A stretch of 64,000 nucleotides of DNA, taken from NCBI GenBank assembly GCA_023213395.1, contig CM041465.1, forward strand, positions 242,427,741 to 242,491,740. The letters run 5' to 3'. The stretch is from Cycas panzhihuaensis (lineage: Eukaryota; Cycadophyta). The notes beneath the pieces are model-generated. The model saw only the letters and a program-made list of their open reading frames with translations. It was not told where the DNA came from and searched no databases. This document shows positions 33,506 to 44,757 of this stretch, in pieces. The translations under genes were made by a program, and so were the position numbers. Every line of letters starts with the position of its first letter. Position 1 is the stretch's first letter.

Positions 33506-35770
33506 CTAGTACATTTTTAAAGTAGTACACATGTTTAGGTAACTATAATAGAATATTTACAAAATATTAAGAGAGTATGAAATGGATTAGGGATAACATT
33601 TAATATAATTAGGTATTACTATCTAATGATTTGCCCTCTCATTCTCATCATTAATATACAATTGCATGGTATAACATATTACATCAAATATAAAATTTAT
33701 CTTCAATTATATTAGAACATAATTTACTTTAAATAATATGAAATAATAATGATGTTTATATAAAAGGATCCTCAATCTACTAGACCACATAGGTAACTAG
33801 CTATTATGATTGCCAATTTACTTAATAACTTCTTTGGATATGTGGTTTTATCAGCCCCACATCAACATCACTCTAGGGAGATTTTATCCTATGTGGCCAA
33901 ATATGTGTGTTAAAAATTATATGCAAGAGTAGTTGAAAGAGAGTGTGTCCCACCTCTTACTAAATGGGATTATGGCCAATTTCTTTAGAAACTCATACCT
34001 AAAAGTATAAGATCATCAACTACAATGACCAAAAGCACATCAAATCATTGATAAATATGGTTAAAATTACATGATCAAAGGGCTCTATGGTCTCACAAGT
34101 TGCCTCTATGGGATGACAAAGTCTAACAATGCAACTTAAAATGATATATAATGCTTTAAATGTGGAATAAAATGATGCAACTTATAAATATATTAAATGT
34201 GACTCTCTCCAATGATATTTTTTAATAAATTTAATATAAAATGGGGTTTTATAAAGCCTAAAATAGAGCTGAAGACATAAATTTTAATATTTCGTCCTAA
34301 TTTTAGGGTTGATTACATCAATAAAATAATTATGAAGTGATTTTGGAACCTTTAAGAAAGATGAATAGGCCTAAAAAGATTTTAAAACACACAAATAAGA
34401 CTCTTTTTAAACTATTCTTAAATGTGATCTAAATTTTCTATAGTGAAACAACTTAGAAAGACTTCATGTGGCCTATCATTATGAAGGGGACTGAGTTGGC
34501 TTCTTGGCACAACACTTGGATCTAAAAATTGACCTTGTATACTTAAGATATTAAGGAAAATATGCATCTAACTACTTGTAAAAATGAAAGAGGCTAAAAT
34601 ATTGATGTTGGGCCCCTTTCATCATGGGGTTACTGGTGGTTTGACTGAGCCATATGATGAGGGGATTATCTATAAGAGTTCTAATGGACATGCAATAATT
34701 AATAAATATAGTTAAATTTATTTTCTAACTTTGAAAAAATATATTCTTACCAAAGAAATTTTACATTTGTGAAAAAAAAAAATTGCCAAAAGGATTTAAA
34801 AAAATCTAGGATAATGTAAAATATTTTATATTTGCTATAAATAACTTAGTTTCTTTCTTCTTTTTTTTTCATAGGATATTTATATGGAAAGGGTTGTACT
34901 ATATGTGTTATTTGTAATTCTTAAATTTGTAAAAGACCTTCTACCTACTTTGGAAGAACAAGTATGTTAGTCTTGCTTTGTCTACTCCATGCATAGTCAA
35001 TAACCTTGTCTACCAAATTTTGCATTATCAAGAATCATCATATTCTATTTTCTATCTATTTTATGAATTAGATCTAAGTATAGTATCAATGGTTTATGGA
35101 CCTTCCTTGTGACCTTCATACTCTACCTACCATTAACTGTGTGGGGTATATTTATTCCTTTGTAGGTATCTTTATTCCTTTGTAGGTAACTTTGGCTTCT
35201 ATCTTGAATCATTTATTGGACCTATGACCTTCTATGCTTGCTCAAGTTATAGATTGCTCCATTTATCTTGTATCTTTCTTCTCACAATGATGCCTTACCT
35301 TAACATCTAGTTCTTCAATTTGGCCTTTAAAGAGGTCCATTCATCTTATTAGGGCACGTTGCCTTATACTTTCATTTTTTTATTGTTTTATTTTGGTTTC
35401 CTTCTTTTCACTACGCACATACATCCTCCATATTTGCCTAGACTTCTTCATATATCCATATCCCTTACTATTTTATTTTGGATACAAATTTCTTTTCAAT
35501 TACCATTTAGACACCATGCCTACCAATGCTTTAATAGAGGAGTTCTCAAAATTTTCTTTTTATATATTATTTTTTATATTTTAAGAGCGACCCATAATAA
35601 TTTTATAATAGATTTGTCATATATAGTAAGGTAAAGTTTTCTTTATGTAGCAATAGTCTTCTTAAAGATTCAAGATATATGATAATATATGGACTTCTTG
35701 TGATGCTAAATAATAATAAAATATAACTACATTTTCAAAACCTTGGAGGGTTTATGGCTTTCAAACATGA
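33506..35770. other. Internal region of element D, no genes seen
   Basis: AT-rich. Two short ORFs at 35,359-35,634 are hydrophobic, rich in Phe/Ile/Leu as any T-rich DNA would be, and have no family resemblance. I see nothing else in it. Confidence 0.5.
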
Positions 35771-35771
35771 G

Positions 35772-35778
35772 CATATAT

Positions 35779-35867
<89 letters not shown>
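35772..35867. repeat. Compound microsatellite (CATA)n and (AT)n
   Basis: Six CATA units are followed by more than thirty uninterrupted AT units, the longest simple repeat in the window. Confidence 0.95.
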
Positions 35868-35871
<4 letters not shown>

Positions 35872-36408
35872 TTAGATCCTCTCATTTTTTCAAAAAATAA
35901 ATTAGTTGCTCAATTATTAAAAAAAAAAATCTTCAAAAATTATGCAGTTATTTCTAACCTCTAGATAGTCAAAAAGTCCCATTTAACTATTATTTACAAC
36001 TTCTATATAGTTTTCCCACCACTTACAAGAAAATTATGATGCAATAACTAAATAATATTTTTATGTGACCTCAACTAGTCTTGCATGCATTATACGTTTG
36101 GGCTCACAAATTTTAAAAAATAGATCAAAAAAATCTTTCTTTTTTGCTATCAACTTATATTATTTGTAGCCTAAAATAACATTATAAATCAATAATAAAT
36201 TGACCCTAAAATCTTTAATATTAGCCCCAAATATAAGCACCTCAAATACTTTAACTTAGCCCCAAAATTTAGCTTAAATTTTTTTCAAAAGAGTCATAAC
36301 CAAGTCATTAAAAGAGGCACTAATAGTTTCTAAAAAAGACAAAAAAGGCTCTTAAAATCTAAAAAATATGGCTATAAATAGTGTCCTTCCTAATGGATTT
36401 GACCATGG

Positions 36409-36420
36409 TCTCTAATACCA
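36409..36420 (-). other. Primer binding site of element D
   Basis: The minus strand reads TGGTATTAGAGA directly inside the right LTR, matching the copia initiator tRNA-Met consensus TGGTATCAGAG with one transition. Confidence 0.6.
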
Positions 36421-36423
36421 ATA

Positions 36424-36700
36424 TGTTAGATTTGAGTATGATGTTACTAATATGTTAGGAAATTAATGATAAAGCTAACAAATAATATAAGTAGACCTAA
36501 TAAAGACATATAATAGATAACAATGATGACTATAAGATGAATAAATAGACAACAATAAAATAATATATATATATATATATAAGCATAAGACACACAAGAT
36601 ATGTGGAAGAATGACCAAATGTCATCTTACTGAAAAAACCACATACATATTTATAGAATACTTCACCTTATATGAATAACCCTTAAGATCAACTTTTAAG
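36424..36700 (-). repeat. Right LTR copy of element D
   Basis: It begins TGTTAGATTTGAGTATGATG and aligns with 33,237-33,505. It contains its own AT microsatellite at 36,562-36,582. Confidence 0.6.
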
Positions 36701-37900
36701 TGTTGGAACTATTGGAAAATGTGATTTAATCATATATATAATGTTTAATATTAATGATATAGATATATACATAATCCTACCATTTATACACATTGAGATA
36801 TATGAAATGCACACATATCTATAAATGAAAAAATAATAGAATAGAATAAACATAGGAATACTAAGATCATAAATGGTATCATGGGATACCTTTATTTTTT
36901 ATTTTTAGAATAATACTAACTATATAATATATCTGTTATATGATATATAATATATGATCTCTCACGTAGTATTCATTTCTTTATATAGTAATATTTTACT
37001 TTTGTTGTAGGGCCTACTTTATGAGTGTTCCATACATAAATATATATTCACATTGCATACATAGATTTGATGTGATAAAAGATTATCGATCACCTAAATC
37101 ACCTGATATAGAAGGAGATAAAATCATCCTAGAGTATATAAGGATTTTGATGTATTAAAAAATTTATAAATAGATAGATTTTTTAAAAGTGTAAAATAAT
37201 TTACAAGTGAATTCTTTATTTAAATTAGATTTGATATTTTTTCCAAATATGCATTAACTCCCTATGCATCAACTGGTGGTCACATGGGGCCCTCACATGA
37301 CTAGGGGCTTAATTATGAAGGGGATTGACTTCAAAAAGATTAAACTAAATTAGATTAAATTTATAATTATAAAAGTTATTAATTAAATTTAATTTGATTT
37401 TGAAATTCAAAGCCCATTTATTAAGGATTATGCATATTTTCATGATATACTAACACCTTGTTTACTATAACTTCTCATTAGAATGTCAAAATTAGGTGTT
37501 ATTAGTTGATTTGAAAAGAGAACTTTGAGATAGTCAAAATGAGTGATCTCAAGGTAGATTTTAGACAATATATGATGGAGCAAATTATGGGTAAAGTTGA
37601 CAAAAGTGCTTTAAACATTATAAAAGTTGCATTATATATCCACTTTTAGAGAAATTTCAGTATATTCTAATGCTTTCAAAGGCTGCAAATATGATGGAAA
37701 GTTATTTTTGGTTGATGAAGAAAAAAAATGATGTATTATTTAAAATGAAGTAATATAAGACTTATTAATGATAATTGGAAACTCATGATAGATAAAAAAA
37801 ATCATGAAGTAAAATCACATACAAGATAGCATAACTAAAATTAATATAATAATATTAGAGTAGCACCATAATTGAGCCCAAAATATCAAAATCATGATCA
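36701..37900. other. AT-rich spacer, nothing recognised
   Basis: No ORF or repeat family is recognised. It contains many short AT-rich tracts and may be the outer part of the F 3' LTR or older decayed repeats. Confidence 0.4.
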
Positions 37901-38207
37901 TATCTCAAATATAATACTAAAAATCTTACACTACTAAATAATCTCTTGTTCTATAATCTCTCATTATATAATACCTTATTCTCTATATTATGTCATTCTT
38001 TACATAATATCTCATACTCTACATATATACGTATAGTCATCTTGTGGGTATATATATCTCATTTACAACCATTCACATTTGTCCTTTATATTAACCTAAT
38101 CATATTTGGCCTTTATGTTACCCAATCATATTTGACCTTTATGTTTGATCACTCATACATGACCTATAATTTAACCAATTATATTAAATATGTATTACTT
38201 TCCAATA
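37901..38207 (-). repeat. Candidate 3' LTR of copia F
   Basis: The minus strand reads ATAGAGGAG then TATTGGAAAGTAATAC, the common copia arrangement of a polypurine tract followed by TGTTGGAAA-type LTR starts. The far end is not defined, and no second copy was found. Confidence 0.45.
38063..38145. repeat. Three-copy 27-bp tandem repeat
   Basis: The unit TAACCTAATCATATTTGGCC plus TTTATGT occurs three times with increasing divergence to the left, inside the candidate F LTR. Confidence 0.7.
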
Positions 38208-38216
38208 CTCCTCTAT

Positions 38217-38652
38217 AATACATATTTGGATGTATACCTAGATTTTGTCTGAGCTAGAGATGTTTGTCCTTTGATAATGCCTTCTTAAGAATATCTAAAC
38301 TTGTTGATTCTAAATAAGTTATCTCATGTAATGATGTCTGATATCTATGTGTTTTATTTTGTTATGCATGAGTAGATTCTTGGTCATTTAGATTATACTT
38401 TGATTATTGTAGAAGATCATTATTGGTTATTATTGAGGTTGCTGAAGGTCTTTAAGAATTCTTCTAAGCCAAATTGCTTGTCTTCTTACTAACTCAATTG
38501 CTTTATATTCTTTTCTATTATCAATAAAGAAATTGATACTTATTTCTTTGTATTCCATGATATATATGCTAAACCAACATTGAATGTATATCCTAAAATT
38601 TATTTTCTATCCTCAATATCACTTGCCCAATCTGAATCTAAATATCTAATCA
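38217..38652 (-). pseudogene. Copia F RNase H fragment
   Basis: Read on the minus strand from the E insertion point: LDSDWASDIEDRK, then ILGYTFNVGLAYISWNTKK. This is the copia RNase H start with DSDWAGD and the SKKQ-type end of the block. It is followed by the degenerate region corresponding to EAEY and IWLR. The upstream RT sequence resumes at 44,758 beyond element E. Stops are frequent. Confidence 0.8.
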
Positions 38653-38657
38653 ACTTT
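38653..38657. repeat. Left target-site duplication of copia E (AACTT)
   Basis: AACTT matches 44,753-44,757. Confidence 0.95.
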
Positions 38658-39014
38658 GTTAGCATGGCAGTTAATTATTAAGCCACTTAATTAATGTTAA
38701 TGTGGTTTAATTATGTGAAAAGGTGTGAGCGAAAATGTGCGATTTATTCGGAGGGTCACAACCCTAAATGGGTGACACCTCTTGGAGAGTATATATGCCT
38801 TGAGGCCTTGTATATTCGATCATCAAAGTTCATTTATGAAATAATCAACAATCCCTCGAGGATCCTTTTGTGGTGGGTTTTTTCTAAAAAGGGTTTTCCC
38901 ATGTATATCCTGTGTTCTCTGCATGTCTTCTGTGTATATTTTTCTTGTGCTTGCTATGTATGGTTAAAAGATCCTTCGAACAAGAACACGTGTATGTTTT
39001 CATGTTCCCAAACA
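38658..39014 (+). repeat. 5' LTR of copia E
   Basis: It starts TGTTAGCATGG and ends TTCCCAAACA. It contains a TATA motif at 38,790. Its partner is 44,395-44,752. Confidence 0.95.
38790..38796 (+). promoter_or_regulatory. TATA box candidate in the E 5' LTR
   Basis: GAGAGTATATATGCC is conserved in both LTRs (second copy at 44,528). It is placed so that transcription would start within the LTR. Confidence 0.5.
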
Positions 39015-39028
39015 TGGTATCAGAGCAG
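39015..39028 (+). other. Primer binding site of copia E
   Basis: TGGTATCAGAGCAG directly follows the LTR end CAAACA. It is a perfect match to the copia initiator tRNA-Met primer consensus. Confidence 0.95.
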
Positions 39029-40329
39029 TAGGGTCTTGCATAGTTGAAGCTTGACGGTGAGCGGGGCGGTGGAATCGTTAGTTGCTGGGTAACACCGTCT
39101 AACCCAAGTTGAGTCTTAAGGGTCCATCAACCCCAGCATCATACAGAAGCAGACACAGAAAAATCAATGGTTGTTGGAATAATGGAGATCACTATTCGAC
39201 AGAGTGTAAGGGTTATTGGAGTTTGTATTCAGGCATGAAGACCATGTTAGTGGTTAGAGTTAGCCTATTTGGGGTTATTCGAAGATGATTGATGATCTGT
39301 TGAGGTGATTCAATCATGCAGAACACGTACAGATGGTGATTCAGCAATATTAAGGACAACCCTCTTTCCATACAAGTAAGTCTGGGGTATTCCCACTCAA
39401 AGCACTATAAAACTTAATAAAAACAAAGCTTCTTTTGGTGTTGCCTTCGTTAGTCTGTATAAAGAAGAGATTGGAGTCTTTTTGGACAGTTTTCAATCCT
39501 CTATACTGAGATTAAGAGAAGTACACAATAGTATAAGGCGTCAGAGCACCTTTAGAAGCCAACTAGGTCATTTTCAAGGGGGTTGTTTACCTATTAAGCT
39601 CTAATTTAGCACTGATCTAAGGAAGCTGGGTGCATTTCCTCTTGGCTGGGTGCTTTGTGTGCTAGTTTGTTGATAACTATGGCTATTTAGAGGCTATCCA
39701 AGTACTCAACAGATAGGTCTTGGCTATGTTGAATCCTTACCAGTCGTATAGATGATATAGACCACTTGGTGATAGTGCATAGAGCATCAGGGTATGTTGA
39801 ATAGCCACATCCCTCTTCTTAAGTAGTGTGACTTTTGGAGGATACTTAAGCATGTGACTTAAGTTAACAAGGCATGAGCTCCTTGAAAAGTCATCACTTT
39901 TGGAATATGCCTTTTGGCATATTCCAATCTCAATTCAACTTTATAAAATCCCTTTGAACCATTGATGAACATTAATAGTGAGAGATACTTGATGTGTCCT
40001 TGAGCCATTTCGAGTGCAAATCAAGGGGTTTTTATTGTGATTTTTTGACTTGGAGACTGTGCACCATCATCGTATGGAGGCATCTTTGTTCTGGAGCACA
40101 TGTTTTTAGCCATTTTGAAGTGTTGGTTAAGATATTTAATGGCTATTTAAGGTTATTTATTAACAGATAAGAGGAGAAAAATAGTCAGTGGCTCACTTAA
40201 CTTGGGTATAATCCGTGTTGGGTCCCTTGGAAGTGTGCTCATAAGGTAGAGGAGGTCACAAGGGTGCATTTTCATCCTTAATACGTTCGTTTGGTGTCAT
40301 GTGCTTCACATTGTAGCCTATCATTCGAG
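39029..40329 (+). other. Untranslated leader of copia E
   Basis: 1.3 kb between the primer site and the gag ATG. No ORF with a known domain is seen. A small inverted repeat, GGAATATGCC and GGCATATTCC, lies at about 39,901-39,926 (forms a tight hairpin). A long leader is not unusual for plant copia elements. Confidence 0.6.
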
Positions 40330-41160
40330 ATGGAGAGGTTTATACCTAAAGTTATCTTTAATGGTAACAATTTCAGCGAATGGAAGGCTAATATGGAGCT
40401 TATTTTGATGGTGAACTAACTCTGGGGAATCACCAAGATGAAGCTTGTTTCAATCCCACTTGACCATAAGGAGCGTATCAAACTTGAAGAGAAGCAATAT
40501 ATGACTGTTGGATTACTAAAACTCTCACTGGCGTCAGACCAGAGGGCTCTAGTTTACAATCTGGATGACCCGACTAAGATTTGGATGAAGTTATGTGATA
40601 CTTTTGAGAAGAAGAAAATGAATAAGCGTCTTGCTCTGATGTTGGAACTACTTAATTCAAAAGTTGAAGATGACAACAATATCAACTCCTACCTGAATAA
40701 AATAACTGACTTGAAGAACAAGCTAGAAGAGTTAAAGCATAACTCAATCTATGATACGCTCTTGTTTGTGATAATTATGTCGAAACTGCCAACTGCGTTC
40801 GCCACATTCTATACCATTTACGGTAGAGATGAAGTGGTGGAGGCAGAAACTTTTGATGGGTTCAAAAACCTAATTCTAGCAAAGGATGCTAAGCTCAAAC
40901 ATCATGGTTTGCTTGGAGGTTCTGGTTCATGTCAGGCCTTAGCCATGAAATCTCAGAGGAAGGAGGCCCCTAAGGAGGAGAAGATCACACAAAGGTCTGG
41001 AGAAAGCTCTCAAGACAAGAAGAAGTTTAATGGAAACTGCAATTACTACAAGAAGGATGGTCACCACAAAAAGAACTGTTGGTTCAAACATTGTGACAAA
41101 CGCAAAGGTAACTAGGATGATAAAGGAAAGAATGTTGCTGCTCATTACATCCGAGCACAG
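40330..41160 (+). pseudogene. Copia E gag
   Basis: The ATG at 40,330 opens MERFIPKVIFNGNNFSEWKA, the usual copia gag start. An in-frame TAA at 40,417 follows 29 codons in. The UBN2-type gag domain continues with LSLASDQRALVYNLDDPTKI and LNKITDLKNKLEELKH. The zinc knuckle at about 41,034-41,080 reads CNYYKKDGHHKKNC; the second Cys is Tyr, a single G-to-A change. The frame stays in register with pol over 4 kb. Confidence 0.85.
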
Positions 41161-41620
41161 ACCTTGTCAGCCGAAACATATTAGAGAGACTATTAGGTAC
41201 TAGATTCTGGAGCGCAGAAGCACATCTCTTACCAGAGGTGGAACTTTGATACATTAAAAGTAAATCAAAGTGGTGCTAAGATCGTTCTTGGAGATGCTCA
41301 CATGTTGCTGGTAGATGGTATCGATGACGTTTCCATTGTAGGAGGAAAGTTTTTCGGGGTATATTATGTACCCAAGATGCAGTTAAACCTTACATGCGCT
41401 CGGGAGATCTGCAAACAAGGTATGAAAGTGGAGCTCTATGATGATAAGTGCCTGATAAAGGACCCAAAATATAACTTTGCTATCGTAGCTACCAGGAAAG
41501 TCAGGGATAACTTCTAGGTGTTTGAAAAGTTTCAATATCAGAAGAAGTCCTATGCCTTTGTTACCAGTGCAGATGATGAAAGTAAATTATGGCATAATCA
41601 CCTTGGGCACCTTAATTACA
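41161..41620 (+). pseudogene. Copia E protease
   Basis: After two TAG stops at about 41,180-41,197 the frame continues VLDSGAQKHIS, an intact DSGA active site. It then reads IVLGDAHMLLVDGIDDVSIV and YYVPKMQLNLTCAREICKQG, the standard copia protease C-terminal region. Another TAG stops the frame at 41,515. The active-site Asp-Ser-Gly is retained, but no full product can be read. Confidence 0.8.
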
Positions 41621-42740
41621 TGAGTATTGCACTACTGACGAGGTTGAAGATGGTGGAAGGATTGTTGTTGGTTACTTGCTCAGATGGCATATGAGAAGGA
41701 TGCATGTATGGCAAGCATCATCGCTATCCTTTTACTTGAGATAATGCCTGGAGAGCCAAGGAGAAGCTGGAGCGTGTACACTCAGATATTATGGGACCAC
41801 TCCCAAATCCTTCAATATCAGGAGCCCAATATACGCTTGTGTTTGTGGATGATTACACCAGGAAAGCTTGGGTTTATTTTCTCAAGAACAAATCAGATGT
41901 ATTTGATCACTTCCGTGAGTGGAAAGCGATGGTTGAAAATGAAAGTGATAAGAAAATAAAAACTTTACGAAGTGATAATGGTAAGGAATACGATAATAAT
42001 GCATTCAATCAGTTCTATCGTAACCATGGTATAAAGTGGGAGTTTACAGTCCCGTATACCCTACAACAGAATAGAGTTGCTAAAATAAAGAACTTTACCA
42101 TGATGGAGATGGCAAGGTGTATGGTACATGCTAAAAACTTGCTACCAAAGTTTTGGATAGAAGCTGTGGTGACTACTATTTATATTTTAAATCGGGTACC
42201 CACTTAGGTAGTTCACAGCATGATCCCCGAAGAGAAATGGATTGGTTGGAAGCCTACCATTAGCCATTTGAGAATGTTTGGGTGTATAGCATATGCCCAC
42301 ATCCCTAATGATACCTGTAAGAAGCTGGATCAAAAGAGTCTAAAGTGCATATTCATGGGGTGTTGCACGGAGAACAAAGCCTACAAACTATGGGATCCAC
42401 AGGGGGAAAAGATTGTGGTCAGTCAGGATGTTAAATTTGACAAGTCATCGATGTATCATGCTAAAAGAGCATCAGGGGAACCTTTTTACCCTTTCCTTCT
42501 CCTATTCCCATATTTGTCAAGTAAAGAGGATGATGAGCCAGTCACTATAGCACCTGAGGAAGCAAGACCAAGTGGGATGAGGAATAGTGAGGAGCTACCA
42601 CGACAAGAAGTACCTCCAGTAATAGGTCCTTCTATACCTTTATGGGCAAGGAAAACTCTTAAAGATTCCAGTGCAGTGATGCAAACCCTAACTGATGACA
42701 GACAAACCAGAAGTCAGCATACTAGTCGAACTCTGTTGGT
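41591..42740 (+). pseudogene. Copia E integrase
   Basis: The HHCC zinc-binding start reads LWHNHLGHLN and, after a TGA, EGCMYGKHHRYPF. The catalytic core shows VHSDIMGPL (Asp), LVFVDDYTRKAWVYFLKNKS, LRSDNGKEY (Asp) and RVAKIKNFTMMEMARCM. In the last block the catalytic Glu (normally GVAERKNR) is Lys, compatible with one G-to-A change. The GKRP-like segment ISHLRMFGCIAYAHIPND follows (42,260-42,310). It is therefore inactive even if the stops were ignored. Confidence 0.85.
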
Positions 42741-44328
42741 AGACACCAATGGCTCCAGTGATCCTGATTCATTTGCTGAAGTAAAAGGAGATCCACGATG
42801 GAAAGCTACAATAGAGGAAGAATATGGTTCTCTAATGAAGAACGATATATGGGAGTTGGTCCCACTACCTCCGTTGAAGAATCTTGTTGGATGTAAGTGG
42901 GTCTATAAAATAAATTTCTGCTCCAATGGAGAGGTGGATGAGTACAAGGCTAGACTTGTTACATAGGGATTCAAGCAGAAAGAAGGAATTAACTACAAGG
43001 AGACATTTGCACCAGTCTCCAAAATGACAACGATCCACTTACTCATTTCCTTAGTAGTTGCATTAGCTTGGGAGTTACACCAGATGGATGTTAAGTTCGC
43101 ATTCCTTAATGAGGATCTAAAGGAGGAGATATATATGTCGTAGCCTTTGGGATTCATTAAGGATATCTAGAAGCATCTTGTTTACCATCTTAAAAAGTCA
43201 ATCTATGGCCTAAAATAAGCACCTCGTGCTTAGTATGAGAAGATGGATGTCAAGTTAAAAGCTAAAGGTTTTGAAATTTTAAAACTTGACCTCAATCTGT
43301 ACGTGAAAAGAAAAGGGACTTCCATAGTTGCTTGTGTGGTGTATGTGGATGATCTAATTATCGACGGTAATCATGGCAAGGCTATAGCTGAAGTCAAATC
43401 CAATTTGGGAGCTTCATTTGACATGACGGTTCTTGGGAAACTTCACTATTTCTTGGGCATTTAGATCAGGCAGATGGAAGATAGGATCGTGTTGTTGTAA
43501 TCATAGTATGTGAAGAACTTACTGAAAAGATTTGGGATGCAGCACTACAAACCTGTTGCAACACCATATGTAAAAGGCACAAGATTGTAGAAGGTTATGG
43601 CCCAACCTTCTGTAGATGGCATGAAATATCGCCAGTTGGTAGGGAGTCTCATTTATTTGACTCATACCAGGCCAATTGTCACATACATTATTGGATTGGT
43701 TTCCTACTACATGCAGAATCTTCATGAGCCTCATTTGGTGGTAGAAAAGCGGATTCTGAAATATTTAAAGGGGATAATCAATCTTGGTCTTGAATACCAC
43801 AGAGGTGAGAAGATCAAGTTGCATGGCTACACGGATGATGATTGGGAAGGAGATTCTAATAATCAGAAGTCCACTGCTAGATACCTCTTTAGTATTAGCA
43901 ATGGATTTATTTTGTGGTAGTCAAAGAAGTAGAAGACAGTGGCGTTATCTTCTATAGAAGTAGAATATCAAGGACTTAGTGCTGGTGTGAAAGAAACAGT
44001 ATGGTTGCAAGGTCTCTTAGAATTTCTTAGCATTTCTAATAGACATCTGATGCTCTTTGTTGATAATCAGAGTACCATTCGTTTGTCGAAGAACCCAAAG
44101 TTTCATGCACGTACAAAACATATCGAGATTCATTACCATTATATTTGTGAGCAGATCAAGTCAGGGAAACTGCAGGTCAACTATTGTATGAGTGAATTAC
44201 AACTTGTGAACATGTTCACCAAGCCACTCACTAAAGACCAATTCACAAAGATGCGTACCAGATTAGGACTCACAGATGTTATCCTTAAGGGGGGATGTAT
44301 CAACAAGGATAAAGAAGCTACAGGATAG
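42741..44328 (+). pseudogene. Copia E reverse transcriptase and RNase H
   Basis: RT starts DPRWKATIEEEYGSLMKNDI and includes CKWVYKINFCSNGEVDEYKA, YKETFAPVSKMTTIHLLISL, HQMDVKFAFLNEDLKEEIYM, LKKSIYGLK and the catalytic box YVDDLII at about 43,342. RNase H follows with YTDDDWEGD, EVEYQGLSAG (EAEY variant), LFVDNQSTIRLSKNPKFHAR, TKHIEIHYHYI and VNMFTKPL. The last stop is at 44,326. About a dozen TAG/TAA codons interrupt this part, none with a frameshift. Most stand where the family has Gln or Trp. Confidence 0.9.
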
Positions 44329-44382
44329 TCCCAACCTTCATGATAACTCAACTGCTACATGTTGCACGTTCCCCACATTCAC

Positions 44383-44394
44383 ATTAAGGGGGGA
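44383..44394 (+). other. Polypurine tract of copia E
   Basis: ATTAAGGGGGGA directly precedes the 3' LTR. A similar AAGGGGGGATGT phrase lies just upstream near 44,287-44,298. Confidence 0.85.
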
Positions 44395-44752
44395 TGTTAG
44401 TGTCGTAGTTAATTATTAAGCCACTTAATTAATGTTAATGTGGTTTAATTATGTGAAAAGGTGTGAGTGAAAAGGTGCGATTTATTCGGAGGGTCACAAC
44501 TCTAAATGGGTGACACCTCTTGGAGAGTATATATGCCTTGAGGCCTTGTGTATTTGATCATCGAAGTTCATTTGTGAAATAATCAACGATCCCTCGAGGA
44601 TCTTTTTGTAGTGGGTTTTTTCCCGAAAGGGTTTTCCCACATATATCCTATGTTCTGTGCATGTCTTCTATGCATATTTTTCTTGTGCTTACTGTGTATG
44701 GTTAAAAGATCCTTTGGATGGGAACATGTGTATGTTTTCATATTCTCAAACA
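44395..44752 (+). repeat. 3' LTR of copia E
   Basis: It starts TGTTAGTGTCG and ends TTCTCAAACA. It pairs with 38,658-39,014. Confidence 0.95.
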
Positions 44753-44757
44753 AACTT
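44753..44757. repeat. Right target-site duplication of copia E (AACTT)
   Basis: Matches 38,653-38,657. Confidence 0.95.

Larger units (their letters stand above)
33237..36700 (-). mobile_element. Non-coding LTR element D (LARD-like)
   Basis: Two direct repeats of about 270 bp (33,237-33,505 and 36,424-36,700) start TGTTAGATTT on the plus strand. Left of the right copy is TCTCTAATACCA, i.e. a minus-strand primer site TGGTATTAGAGA. This is the organisation of a minus-strand copia-type element. The internal 2.9 kb shows no gag or pol motif on either strand, so it may be a large non-autonomous derivative or a fully eroded element. The target duplication is not recognisable, and the inner LTR ends are uncertain. 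Confidence 0.55.
38658..44752 (+). mobile_element. Ty1/copia element E, full length, 6.1 kb
   Basis: A structurally complete plus-strand element: 357-bp LTR, TGGTATCAGAGC primer site, 1.3-kb leader, gag-pol in a single frame, polypurine tract, 358-bp LTR and AACTT target duplication. The two LTRs differ at about 33 positions by eye (about 91% identical), nearly all transitions. Coding is silenced by about 20 in-frame stops. It lies in the RNase H region of copia F. Confidence 0.95.

Noticed and set aside
37946-38218. 90-codon ORF rich in Tyr, Leu and Ile
   Set aside because: It is a translation of AT-rich DNA and overlaps the tandem repeat and the candidate LTR of F. There is no start context or family signal.
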